From assembly GCA_030762935.1 (NCBI GenBank), contig CM060883.1, positions 30,498,501-30,562,500 of the forward strand: a stretch of DNA of 64,000 nt. Reading direction: 5' to 3'. The notes under the pieces are model-generated. The model did no database searches and had not been told where the DNA came from. It worked only from the letters and a program-made list of their open reading frames with translations. The stretch is from Hymenopus coronatus (lineage: Eukaryota; Arthropoda; Insecta; Mantodea; Hymenopodidae). The position numbers and the translations under genes were made by a program. Positions 21,670 to 32,040 of this stretch are shown here, piece after piece. How positions within the stretch are numbered: position 1 is the stretch's first letter; every line of letters begins with the position of its first letter.

Positions 21670-22222
21670 ATCAACTCCACGAAAATATACACAATATAAA
21701 TTCTGTGTTTTGCCGTGATCTACATTTTTTGTGTAGTAAGTTTTTGTCCATCTCTTACGGTTTAGCAGGTATGCGAAATTCCGTAAAATTCATCCAGAAT
21801 AAAGTAGTCTTCAGAGCCTATTCCCAGAAAAATCAAGATATACGTTTTATTTGTCAGGTAAATATCTTTAATATACGGCATTAATCAAAATCATTAGAGC
21901 AATTTTTAAGAAAATAAAAAGTTTCGAAAAAAGTTCCATGTAAAGGGTAGTTGGGGTGGGGGATTTTCTTGAAAATCTTCGTATCACATCCTTGGAAGAT
22001 ACCAAACTTAAATACCAAGTTTGGTATTCAACGGTGCTTTCGTTTTCGAACTATGCTGTCCACAGATACACACACGCACGGACCTTTTTGTAAAAATGCT
22101 TTTTTTTTTTGGATTCAGGAGGTCCTAAAATATGTATTTCCGGTGAAATCTTGGTATCGAATTTTTGGGGTGGAGTACAATACTTCCTCTATACACTATG
22201 TACATAGTACGTGTATAGAAAT
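21369..22222 (+). mobile_element. HX repeat, full-length copy
   Basis: Starts TCTAATGTTACATTCACATG and ends with a well-preserved hairpin CTATACACTATGTACATAGT then ACGTGTATAG. An A-rich expansion sits at 21640-21668. The following 22223-22449 is unassigned AT-rich sequence. Confidence 0.7.
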
Positions 22223-22449
22223 ACCTTCCTTTTCATACCATAACATAAAATATAGGTATATAATGTTCACATAATGCGGAAACTCTTAACATACACAACA
22301 GAATAATATTACGTACTCCCAGGCCATCAAGTTAACATCTTTTGAACACACACATAGTCTGCGACCAAGAAACATAACCGTATTAGTTAATATAAATATC
22401 TGTTCACCGATTTCTACAGTTAGTATATTTCTTCTCTTTACACAATTAT

Positions 22450-22752
22450 ACCAACGGAACACTAGGCTAAAACGATAGTCAAATCTTTTAAAAGCTGGTT
22501 GTCATGTGGATGAAATCCTATTATTTGCATTGCCAGGAGTTGTTGACAAATCCCCGTGCCTATGTGAAAAGTTTTATTTTAAAACTGAAACCAATAACAA
22601 GGAATATCTAAAAAATGGTGAACTTAACGAAAAAAATGTATATGACAAATTGTGTGCCTCAATGATATCTAGGTATTTTGTGTAGTAAGTTTTTGTCTAT
22701 GTCTTACGGCCTGCTATTTATGCAAAATTAATCTAGAATAAAGGAATCTCCT
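22450..22752 (+). mobile_element. HX repeat, internal fragment
   Basis: Matches the middle of HX from ACACTAGGCTAAAACGATAG to AATCTAGAATAAAGGAATCT. Both ends are missing. Confidence 0.55.
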
Positions 22753-22764
22753 TTCTTCTTTTAA

Positions 22765-22953
22765 TCATTTAAATTTTCCTTCTTGACCCTTTCCCACATA
22801 CTGGCTTACCCTCTTCGACCCCTTCATGAAGTCAACAACTTTCAGTATGGACATGAAGAGAAGCACAAATTGGTATGCGCTGCCATATGCGAAATACTCC
22901 GCCCAGGAGTAACCGAAAATTAAGCACGTAATGAAGTTATTTCTTCTTAATTG
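22765..22953 (-). CDS. Candidate coding exon, membrane-protein-like
   Basis: The minus strand is open for 62 codons between a TGA at 22954-22956 and a TGA ending at 22765. It reads FITCLIFGYSWAEYFAYG, then SAYQFVLLFMSILKVVDF and MKGSKRVSQYVGKGQEG. The aromatic- and aliphatic-rich stretch looks like a real membrane segment followed by a basic loop. A good donor (AAGAGG then GTAAGC) lies after MKGSKR, so the true exon may end there rather than at the stop. No strong acceptor was found. It is not HX or SINE. The family is unknown, and a decayed processed gene is an alternative. The next 250 bp (22954-23215) hold another open minus-strand stretch of 70 codons without recognisable features. Confidence 0.35.
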   Translation of the reverse strand, partial: QLRRNNFITCLIFGYSWAEYFAYGSAYQFVLLFMSILKVVDFMKGSKRVSQYVGKGQEGKFK

Positions 22954-23215
22954 TCATCTTATTCTGTAATTATCGATAAGAGCGACAGAGATGTCGAGAA
23001 AAACCAGCCATTAGCAGGCCATCAACATCAAGAGGCTCAAAGTTCAAGGTGGTTGGCATATCTCGAGGTATTGCATAAAGCCATCCGCTTTTGGAAGACG
23101 TTCCTCTTCCCTTGACAAGGACATTTCGCGAAGATTCTCTCACGAAGTCGCTGAGGCAACCTGCAGTAGTAGGATACACTCAAGCACTTGTGTCAGTTTT
23201 CTACAAACTATGGGG

Positions 23216-23318
23216 TTTTTACTTTCTCTAGCACGTATGTACAATGTACACAGAAGATATTCCACTCAAAAATTAGATTCCGATATTTCACCGGAAATAC
23301 TTGATGTATGGTTTTTTT
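23216..23318 (-). mobile_element. HX repeat, terminal fragment
   Basis: Hairpin end only: TTTTTACTTTCTCTAGCACG, GTACAATGTACA and TTTCACCGGAAATACTTG. It is cut by the SINE C insertion. Confidence 0.6.
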
Positions 23319-23319
23319 T

Positions 23320-23556
23320 TGTAATGTTTAACGCCCGCTTTAACTACTTATGGCACCGCAGGCGGTGACACTGGTGATACATGAATGATGATGGAGCACC
23401 GGTGGAATGCGATGGCGGGGGAAACCGGAGTACCCGGAGAAAACCCGCCCCAGCGTCGCTTTGTCCACCACAAATCTCGCTTGCGCTCGCTTGGGATCGA
23501 ACCCCGGCCGTCTAGGTGAGAGGCGAGTGGTCTAACCACTCGGCCACGGCGCCGCC
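23320..23556 (-). mobile_element. SINE family C, complete copy
   Basis: On the minus strand the head GGCGCCGTGGCCGAGTGGTT, with GACCACTCGCCTCTC and GGGGTTCGATCCCAAGC, resembles a Ser/Leu-type tRNA with good A and B boxes. The body contains GGCGGGTTTTCTCCGGGTAC. The end is CATAAGTAGTTAAAGCGGGC, then GTTAAAC and a run of A. The flanks GATGTATG and TATGTATG suggest a short target-site duplication. Truncated relatives lie at 9.9 and 38.4 kb. Confidence 0.75.
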
Positions 23557-23625
23557 TTATGTATGTATGCATGCATGCATGTAGTGTGTGTGCGTGCGTG
23601 CGTGTGTGTGTTTATTCTCTGCAAT
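23557..23625. repeat. (ATGC)n/(TG)n simple repeat
   Basis: ATGTATGCATGCATGCATGT runs into GTGTGTGCGTGCGTGC. It may be the 3' tail microsatellite of the adjacent minus-strand LINE fragment, whose end reads AATAAACACACACACGCA on that strand. Confidence 0.7.
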
Positions 23626-24055
23626 TGGGTACTGCCCGGTGGCAGAGATAAATGTGCAAAATGCACTTACAATAACAATCTTATAGTTAAATTAAGAATA
23701 GTAATACAACTAACATATTATATATACATGGTTTTAAATACCTAACTACTTATTATTCACTAAAGCAATACTTGTTTCAATTCCCAGCATTTTTATAAAC
23801 AGTTATTATAAAGCCTCAACATTAATACTATACATTACTAATATATACATTAATACAGTTTTTGAGATCCTTAATTACTTCACAATATTTACTTTAATTA
23901 TCGAATGTTTATTCTATTTAAATTATCCCTAAATTTTTTAAGGTCAGAGGGCAGCCCTGAAAGGCTGCTACAGGCAATTCATTCCATTCTTCAATGTTCC
24001 TATTAACAAAAGACAATTTTCTACGTCGATTCTGTAGAGCTTTTAGGGTTCTCAG
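23626..24055 (-). pseudogene. LINE ORF2 C-terminus plus 3' UTR, 5'-truncated
   Basis: The minus strand encodes RRRKLSFVNRNIEEWNELPV, followed after a frameshift by PSDLKKFRDNLNRINIR and a stop. This is the C-terminal signature of CR1/Jockey-type LINEs (R..F..R....WN.LP......L..FK..L). A 3' UTR follows, with CTGCCACCGGGCAGTACCCA, a typical near-terminal motif, and the microsatellite tail. The 5' end is lost at the next HX copy. Confidence 0.6.
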
Positions 24056-24059
24056 AATC

Positions 24060-24870
24060 TAAAAAGCTCTGATGTATTTACATAACTTTCTGTAGCTGTT
24101 CCCAATACAGACTGTTATCACCAAAGATTACTCTTTTTTCTTTATCCTGCTAATCGAGATACAACATTAGCAGAATTGGTCTTATTACCTGCTTCCTTGT
24201 AACTAGAAGGGTAATAAGGGAATACATTATGATAAAGACAGTAAATTTTCTTTTAAAAGCTGGTGGCTATGTGAAACAATTGAGGTTCGGTTCGCTTTGC
24301 ATGGTTCCGTTTGAGAAAAGTTGGTGGTTCAAAACTGAAATAAATAACAAGGAATATGTAAACAACGGTAAACTCTACAATGAAAAACGTATATGACATA
24401 AATTATGTGTTTTTAACAATATCTACATTTTCAATCAATTAAGTTTTTGTTTATCTCTTACGGTTTAACTGTTGTGCAAAATGTTTCAAACGTCATCCAG
24501 AATAGAGGGCTTCAGAGGTTATTCCCAGAAAATTTGTTTGAGATGTAAATGCCTTTAATATATGGCATTTTAATCAAAATCGTTAAGGACATTTATGAGA
24601 AATACAAAGTTTTCAAAAATGTTTCCATCTATAGAGTAGTTTGTGTTGGGGAGATTTTTTGAAAATCTTCGCATTCTTGGAAATTACTGAAAATAAACAC
24701 CAAGTTTGGTATTTAACAGTATTTTCGTTTTTGAGCTATGCTGTCAAGAGACACCCACACACACACACGCACCTCTTTTAAAAATGATTTTTCATGACTC
24801 AGAGGTCCTTAAAACATATGCTTCCTGTGAAATCTCGACATCACATTTTTGCGTGGAATACAATACGCGT
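24060..24870 (+). mobile_element. HX repeat, terminal hairpin missing
   Basis: Starts CTCTGATGTATTTACATAAC and is normal to GCGTGGAATACAATACG. It then joins an opposite-strand copy, without the hairpin. Confidence 0.6.
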
Positions 24871-25443
24871 GCGTGTATATGCGTGTGAACAGCATAACTC
24901 AAAAACGAAAAGTTGGTTAATACCAAACTTGGTATTTAAGTTCAGTATCTTGCAAAGATTCTTTGCTTGGGAAATTTTTCGGAAAAACCTCTTCATTCTG
25001 GATAACTTCTGTATAACTTTTGTATAACTGGTAATCCGTAAGAGATGGATAAAGATTTACTACAGAAAAAATGCAGATCTGTTATTTTATTTTATTTTTT
25101 GTAGCGTTGGCCTTTTCCGCGACATTCCTTGTTATTGGTTTCAGTTTTAAGCTACTATAACTTCTCTCAAGTGGGAAGGCATCTTTCTTTTCGACTCTCT
25201 TTTGCTTACTCCTAGGAATCAAAGATAACCGAATTTCAGTTGTTTCCCATAGCGGTCAGCTTTTAAAACTGTTGATTAATGCTTCAGCCTAGTTTACTCC
25301 CTTCTGCTTACAAAGAAGTAAGTAATAAGTTCAATTCTAATATTGATGTTCTCGATTAGCATGTTGTAGTTAAAAAAATTAATCTTTTATAAAAAGAGTT
25401 TGGGCATGAGCTAGAGAATTGTGAATGGAACACTTCAGATTTT
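24871..25443 (-). mobile_element. HX repeat, inverted, terminal hairpin missing
   Basis: Begins in the (TG)n zone and ends GAGAATTGTGAATGGAACAC. Tail-to-tail with the previous copy it makes a fold-back pair, like the one at 12.68 kb. Confidence 0.6.
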
Positions 25444-25479
25444 TAGATCACATAACACGTATTCGTAAACATAAATTAG

Positions 25480-26480
25480 CTTTTATAGATATTGTGAAAT
25501 ATTCACTAATATGTTTTAGAAGTTTCTCACATTTAATTTGTTGTGCTATACCGCGCAATATTAACCTTAGCTTTCTATATCGCGTCAGAAGTTTCCCAAA
25601 ATGAACGTGTTTTCTAGTTACTGTGAAATATTTAGCTTAGGGAGATAACACGTTTCATGAGTTCACCAATGTGAATCTAATTTTCTAGATACTATGGAAT
25701 TTTCATAACATGTTTTGGCATTTCACCAATATGAATGTGGAATATTTAGACTAGATTGATAATACAATTCAGGAGTACACCAAAATGAATGTAATTTTAT
25801 AAACACTCCAATGTTTAAACTAAATCGATAACAAGTGTTGAATATTCAGACAAATTTATAATATGTTTCAGGAGTTCCTCAAAATAAATGTGATTTTCTA
25901 GATAATTCGGACATTCAGACTACCTATTAACATGTTCCAGCGTTTCCTCAATATGAATGTGGTTTTCTAAGTAATGTAGAATGTTTAGACTAGATCGATA
26001 GCAAGTGTGGAATATTGACTACCTCATAACATGTTTCAGCAGTTTCCAATATTAATGTGGTTTTCTGAATGAAGTGGAATATTCAGGTTACGTGTTTCAG
26101 CAGTTTGCAACATTAATGTGGTTTTCTGAATGCAGTGGAATATTCAGACTACATGTTTCAGGAATTTCCAACATTAATGTGGTTTTCTGTATAAAGTAGT
26201 TTATTCAGACTACTTCATGATATGTATCAGCAGTTTCCCAACATAAATGTGGTTTTCTAGATAGAATGGAATATTAAAAATATCTCACAATCTTCTGTAG
26301 ACAATAGCATGCTCAGACCAGCTCTTAACATTTTTTTTAAAAAAATCGCAGAATGACTGTGGCATTATAAACACAATACCTAGAACTTTCAGATCAATTC
26401 ATAATATGTTGTTAAATTATCACAATATCAATATAATGTTTTAAAACACGCTCAAATCAGCTGTTTTGCACATTTCAACA
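25480..26480 (+). repeat. Degenerate ~70-bp minisatellite array
   Basis: About a dozen diverged units share GTGGAATATTCAGACTA, ATAACATGTTTCAGCAGTTT, CCAACATTAATGTGGTTTTC and TAGAT/GAAT. Units vary from about 61 to 99 bp. The central units (about 25990-26220) are the most alike, as expected of local unequal exchange. No coding frame spans it. An isolated unit occurs at about 28228-28262. Confidence 0.7.
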
Positions 26481-26485
26481 TTTCC

Positions 26486-28175
26486 CAAAAAAAGTTCTGA
26501 TGTGTTCCATTCACATGACTTTCTCTTGCTGTTCCACAAACAGACTTTTCTTACAAAAGATTATTCTTTTATCTACATCATGCTTATCAAGATAAAATTA
26601 CCAGAATTAGTCTTATTGCTTGCTGTTTTGTAATTAGAAGGGTAATACCGGAATACACAAGCTAAAGCTATAATGAAACTATTGAAAAGTGCTTCTCTTT
26701 ATTTGCTAGGAGTAAATAAAAGAACGACGGGAAGAAAGTTGACTTGCTGTTTGAGAAAAGTTTAAGATGTAGCTTAAAACTGAAACCAACTTGGAATATC
26801 TTGAAAACGGCTAACTCTACAAAAAAAAAAGTAAAAAAAAAGTACATGACATAAATTGTGTTATTTAACAAGATCTATAGTTTTTCTGTGGTAAGTTTTT
26901 GTTTATGTCTTACAGTTTATCAGCTATACAAATGGTATTCAGAATGAAGAGGTCTTCAGAGGTTATTCTCAGAAAATTCAAGATATATATGTCATTTTAA
27001 TCAAAATCGTTAGAGCCATTTTTGGGGAAATCAAAATTTTCGGAAAAATATTCCATATAAAGGGTAGTTGAGTGTGGGTGTGTTATTGTGAATATCTTCG
27101 TGTCGTATCCTTGAAATATACTCCTGAACTTAAATACCAAATTACTAATTATGTACTTATCCGACTATTCGTTTTTGTGTTATGCTGCCCACAGACACAT
27201 GCACAGACCTATTTCTACATTTTTACTTTCTCTACACGCACTATGTGCATAGTGTATAGAGAAGGTATTGCACTCCACCCAAAAATTCGATACCGAGATT
27301 TCACCGGAAATATATGTTTTAGGGTCCCTTATATCCAAAAAAAGCATTTTCGCAAAAAGGTCCTTGTGTGTGTGTGTGTGTGTGTGTGTCATTGTGTCCG
27401 TGTGTCTGTGAACACGATAACTCAAAAACAAAAAGTCGGAAAAACACCAAATTTGGTATTTAATTTTGGTATTTTCCAGGGATGTGACAAGAAGATTTTG
27501 AGAAAAATTCCTCCACCCCAAACTACCCTTTACATGGAAAAATTTTTGGAAATTTTGTTTTTCGTAAAAATGACTTTAACAGCTTTGATTAAAATATCAC
27601 ATATTAAAACCGTTTCTATTACAAATAAAATGTATATCTTGAATTTTCTGGCAATAGCCTCTGAAGACTGGATGAATTTTACGGAATTTTGCATAACTGC
27701 TAAACCGTAAGAGATGGACAAAAGCTTACCACACAAAAGATGTAGAGCACGTTAAAACACACAATTTATGTTGTATGCATTTTTTCTTGGAGTTGATCGT
27801 TTTTTAGATATTCCTTGCTTTTGGTTTCACCTTTAAAAAACTTGTACTTTTCTCATACTGGAATTTGTCAACTCCTGTCCATTCAAACAAAGGAACTTCA
27901 GTCACATAGCAACCAGCTTTTGACTATGACGGTATTCCCTTATTTCGCTTCTACTTACAAGGAAGAAAGTAATAAGACTATTTCTGCTAATTTTTCTCGA
28001 TTAGCATGAAGTAAATAGCTTTTTAGCAATAATTTGTTACAGAGATGTAGAGAAAAGCATGTGAATAGTCAGGGGTCTCAAAATATGTATTTCCGATAAA
28101 ATTTCGGTATCGAATTTTTGGATGGAAAACATCACCTTCTCTATCCATTAAGTTCATTGTTCATGCGTGGTATAG
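26486..28175 (+). mobile_element. HX repeat split by a second, inverted HX copy
   Basis: The outer copy runs 26486-27219 (TCTGATGTGTTCCATTCACA to GACCTATTTCTACA). It resumes at 28067-28175 (TCAGGGGTCTCAAAATATGT to TGCGTGGTATAGAAAGTAAT), the expected following HX blocks. The inserted copy is annotated separately. Confidence 0.6.
27220..28066 (-). mobile_element. HX repeat, inverted, inside another HX
   Basis: Starts TTTTTACTTTCTCTACACGC with the hairpin ACTATGTGCATAGTGTATAG and has a (TG)n at 27365-27390. It ends prematurely at AAAGCATGTGAATAG. Its plus strand contains an open run through 27315-27710 matching the recurring HX frame. Confidence 0.65.
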
Positions 28176-29599
28176 AAAGTAATAGAGACATTGTTCTTAA
28201 GACAAAAGAATGCTGATGCCACTCGGAAACACGTTTCAGGAGTTCCCCAACATGAATGTACCTGCGCTGGAGACATCTGTTAATGCCCATTCTGGTAACC
28301 TTGGAGCGATGCCACCTCACGTAGGTATGGCACACGGCTGTCATTCAAATAGCCAGCGAGACATTCAGACATGACGAAAATGCGGAGAGACCCTCAGACA
28401 TTTCCATGCTACGGCATGAGATTACGGACTAAGTGCTTATAGCGATGCCTTTAATTGTGTAATCGCATCTGGAAACCCGTTACCTACCAGTGAAAGTTGG
28501 AGACAGAACCAAGGACAGCCGGTAGCATCTTCTCGAGCTTTCAATGTCAGCCTCGCCTTGCCAAAATACTACTTTAAACAAGTTGTTATCATGGAAACCT
28601 TTAGGGTGATGTATAGCTCTGTCACTTCTCTACGGTTTCCATGGTGATCAGCTTTCGCTTTTTTTTCGTTGTGTCCGGTAGTCCAAGTAGTAACCTTTCA
28701 GTGAATGAAGAAAAGGACATTGCTTCAGAATCCGGATGTTTGAAATACCTATCCTATTTTCAGGGACGTAATCTAAGCTAGCTGCGAAGATCAGTAAATT
28801 CGTGAAGAAAGAATTTATATTAAACTTATACATACTACATTCAAAAAAAATCCGGAATGTGTAAATAACGCAGAAACAAGTTACCTAAGACAATTTAGCT
28901 CAACTATTAAAGCGCCATTGCAATGGCCGAGATAAGGCAATATCTACCAATCGCGTCATTTGACTAGAGCGATATTGTCGAAACATCTTAACGCAGCTGA
29001 TGTTCATTTATTTGAAATCTTGTCTGCCTGACGTTCGTATGTTTAATCTGTCTTGGTTATTGCTAACAAGGTGACAATACAGCGAGCCAACCTTCACTTT
29101 TAATAACTGTCAGTTCCAGATAGTACTTTCAGATAATTCAATTACAATGTTTATTTAAATTTTATCCAGTTCATAATGTATTTAGTTCAAAGATAGGAGT
29201 GAAAATAATCATTATTTCAATGTCTTATGTATGAGATGAGTGCAATAACCGCAAATAAAATAACGTTTGTTTCCATTTCATGTATTAGCTATTAAAAGCT
29301 GAAATAAAATAATTGTTCCCTACTTCTAGTGTTGCTATCGATATTCGTACATTAGGTATATGCACGGTCAGCCATATCATAATTCAAGAGGACGTTAAAA
29401 AAAAACAAAAAAAAAAAAACACACACACACACACACACACAAAAACAAGCATTCGGTAAATAAACATGGTGAAATGCGTCATCTACCATTTGAGAACTAA
29501 TGAAAGTATTATAATCATAACCTGATAAACTCTCCCTTCCTATATATTATAAATTATTAATGGTCTACTTCGCTGAATTGTCTTATCAATGTCGCTTCG
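28176..29599. other. Unique region with one stray minisatellite unit and an (AC)n run
   Basis: 28228-28262 (CACGTTTCAGGAGTTCCCCA, CATGAATGTA) is a single unit of the 25.5 kb array. 28400-28580 is more GC-balanced but shows no supported exon. An (AC)n tract lies at 29417-29441. A 61-codon minus-strand frame at 28648-28833 looks like chance. Confidence 0.4.
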
Positions 29600-29926
29600 C
29601 TCCGGTCGTGAATTATCGAAAAGATGAAAACACTCGTGGTAATACTTATTATAATTTACACAACGTGTCCTTCAAAATAGTTACATTCCGCAGTGACACA
29701 CTTCTGCCACCACGTGTAAGGAAGCAATTTTCAGAGTGCCCTATTGCATATAACTTCAGTGTTTGAAAATCTTGACTGAAACATTTATGTCATTGATACA
29801 CCTGAGTTTTCTTCATCGCTGCTTCACCATAAACTTCTTCCATCATTTTCAATGTCTTTGAGGGAGATTTGTTTAACAAAACAAAATACTTTAAGTTTGA
29901 ACGTTGCTCCGCTGTCGACATTATGA
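29600..29926 (-). pseudogene. Internally deleted mariner element (N- and C-termini joined)
   Basis: From 29926 the minus strand reads MSTAEQRSNLKYFVLLNKSP, then KMMEEVYGEAAMKKTQVY. This is the N-terminal helix-turn-helix region of a mariner group with the pattern LKFLVKLGKxxxEAxxMLxEVYG...KTQVFEW. After a stop and frameshift, only about 130 bp on, it gives WWQKCVTAECNYFEGHVV, the family's C-terminal signature (W..C...G.YFEGD). The catalytic core (DD34D) has been deleted. This group differs from the remnants at 6.7 and 50.5 kb. Confidence 0.7.
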
Positions 29927-29957
29927 AATGCGATAAACGGGGGCAAAAAAAAAATTA

Positions 29958-30203
29958 AGTCCGCCTGGGTAGTGTGGGGGTAGCGTATGTGCTTCACATT
30001 CAAAATATCGTGAGTTCGAATCTCGCTTGGAGTGGCTTACCGGATAAGGTTTTTTCGGGGTTTTCCCTTATCCTGAAAAGACGAATGTCGAGTAATTTTA
30101 AGCTCCATGAACCCCGAGATTTAAGCATCATTTCATCAATTTCATTTTATCGTTCGATATGACCAATCAGGTTAAAGGACGTTAAACTACAAAAAAAAAA
30201 AAA
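29958..30203 (+). mobile_element. SINE family B copy
   Basis: The tRNA-like head CGCCTGGGTAGTGTGGGGGT, with GAGTTCGAATCTCGCTTGG, has good A and B boxes. The body GGATAAGGTTTTTTCGGGGT has a symmetric TTTTCCCTTATCC partner that can pair with GGATAAGG. The end is CAGGTTAAAGGACGTTAAAC plus poly(A). All four family members in the window are in this orientation. Confidence 0.75.
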
Positions 30204-30317
30204 AAACTGTCAAGTACAAACAAAAATCATTATTAGCATGAAAATAAAGTGTCATGGGCGTTACCAGCACCTAAAAATAAAATATCCTTTACTTTCCTAT
30301 AAATTAAAGAGAAAACG

Positions 30318-30557
30318 GCCACCTGGGTAGTGTGGTGGTAGCCTGTCTGCCTCACATTTATAAGGTAGTGAGTTCGAATCTCGCTTAGGATGAGTTACCC
30401 GGATAAGATTTTTTCGGGGTTTTCCCTAATCCTGAGAAGACTAATGTCGAGTAACTTTAAGCTCCATGGACCCCGAGAGATCATTTGAGCATCATTTCAC
30501 CAATTTCATTCGTCGTCCGATATCACCAACAGGTTAAAGGACGTAAAACTACCAAAA
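30318..30557 (+). mobile_element. SINE family B copy with target-site duplication
   Basis: Same organisation as the 29.96 kb copy (CACCTGGGTAGTGTGGTGGT, GAGTTCGAATCTCGCTTAGG). The flanks carry AAAGAGAAAA on both sides, immediately before the head and after the poly(A), a clear 10-bp duplication. Confidence 0.8.
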
Positions 30558-30951
30558 AAAAAAGAGAAAATATACAATTCCGTGGACTTTTTGAATTTAG
30601 GGCTAAATAACAAAGGATTTGTTTCAAATTTGTTGACTCTTTGTTTTCTAGGCTATTGTTAGGGCACAAAATAGCTCCTTGTGATAAAACTAGACTGTTT
30701 GCGGGAGAAGCATGACTGACCGACATGGTATAATGGGCATATATGCGCGAGGAGATGAGAAGGGAGAAGTCAGTACAACACCTTAGGCTATCTCTTTTGC
30801 TATGCGAAGCATAGCCGATGGGTCTCGAGGATAGCCGAAGTAAACCGATATGTCTACAGATGATAATTTTTATTACTAAAGATAGGGATTCGTAATTTCC
30901 CTAATGGACACAAAATCAAAAATTATTCATTACAAAAATATGTAGAGGTGG
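30558..30951. other. Unassigned spacer with a perfect short hairpin
   Basis: The only structure noticed is GCTATGCGAAGCATAGC at 30799-30815 (7-bp stem, GAA loop). No gene is supported. Confidence 0.4.
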
Positions 30952-31180
30952 TTATTACTTTCTCTAGTACGAGTGTACAATGATCATGGATAATGAAGCT
31001 ATTATATTCTACCCAAAAGTTCGATACTAAGATTTCACCGGAAATACAAGTTTTGAGGACACCTGAATCCAAAATTAAAAGCATTTTTAGAAAAAAATGT
31101 CCCTGTGTGTATAACGGAATTTGGTTAAAAAGAAAACTTAGCATTTAAGTTCAGTATTTCCATGAATGTGACATATATTT
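30952..31180 (-). mobile_element. HX repeat, diverged hairpin-end fragment
   Basis: TTATTACTTTCTCTAGTACG, GATTTCACCGGAAATACAAG and the TCAGTATTTCCATGAATGTG block in the usual order, more diverged than the copies before 28 kb. Confidence 0.5.
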
Positions 31181-31855
31181 TTATAAATGTTAATGCATTA
31201 TGTAAAACTATATGCCTATTATATCCAAACCATTAATGTTGCATGAAAATCCATTTCCTTTTTAATATAAATTTATAATAGCATTTTGTATCAACAAAAC
31301 AGAGTTGAACATTTTAAATAAGAGAATAACAGGCATTAAAGAGGGGAAATTCTCAGGATTGTCATGTTAGTAGACCATCCTTATCTCATACCTTAAAAGA
31401 CCAAAAATGAGAAAATTAATGCAGAACGTAATAGATAAATTAATAAAGAAAATGAATGTGTATAAAACCAAATGTTGGATTTTTCATCAAGGAAATTTGA
31501 GATTATAGAAAGATTGATGGCATAACAGCAAACATAGAGGTGAAATCTTTACGATGATTTAACATGGACCATAATGGATGCAAACTATATATTAAAAAGT
31601 TCATAAATATCGGGATAAAGAAAAGATTAATTTCTGCTATTATAAAAGGGATAATTTGACACCAGTATTTTATGGAAGTTGGTAAATCAACGTGAGAATA
31701 GTAAGGCACAGAGGGAAGTCAAAAGAAAGCTATAGAAATAGAAAAACATTAAAAAAACTTAAATGATTTAGATTTGATAAGTTATAGCTTGCATCTAAAT
31801 CTTATAAAAGCTTTGGGAGACGTACACTGGCAAATTTTAAAAAAAATTAGAGTAA
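31181..31855. other. AT-rich region, possibly decayed PLE body
   Basis: A-rich and lysine-coded in all plus frames with many stops. It lies directly upstream of a PLE-like tail, so it may be the worn-out body of that element. I cannot see RT motifs. Confidence 0.25.
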
Positions 31856-32040
31856 ATATCGGGTGAAGATGGCGATAATAACTGCCGAAACATGTCCGAA
31901 GTAAGTTATTTATTTCAACAGTGACGTTTGAGTATGATGCTGTGTTTTTAGTCTTAGCTAATTAGTTACTTCACTGCGCATTCCCATTAATGTTTTAATT
32001 CCAGTACTCTATTTGAGCAATTCTATGACTACCAGTACTG
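31856..32040 (+). mobile_element. Relict 3' tail of a Penelope-like element
   Basis: Shares with the tail of the 41.5-44.0 kb PLE the string CGAAACATGTCC followed by an AAGTAAGTTA/AGGTAATTAATTA stretch, then TTACTTCACTG(C/T)G and TTCCAGTA(C/T)T(C/T)T. A hammerhead-like core is discussed in the findings. A third, inverted scrap of the same tail lies at about 56824-56930. Confidence 0.5.

Noticed and set aside
3691..28175. CRISPR array or bacterial direct-repeat system
   Set aside because: Repeats are about 0.85 kb, interspersed, in both orientations and diverged, with no regular spacers or cas-like genes. The sequence has eukaryotic retroelements throughout.
30799..30815. Perfect 7-bp hairpin as a terminator or regulatory site
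   Set aside because: Isolated, with no gene beside it; such a hairpin is expected by chance or as a scrap of a repeat.
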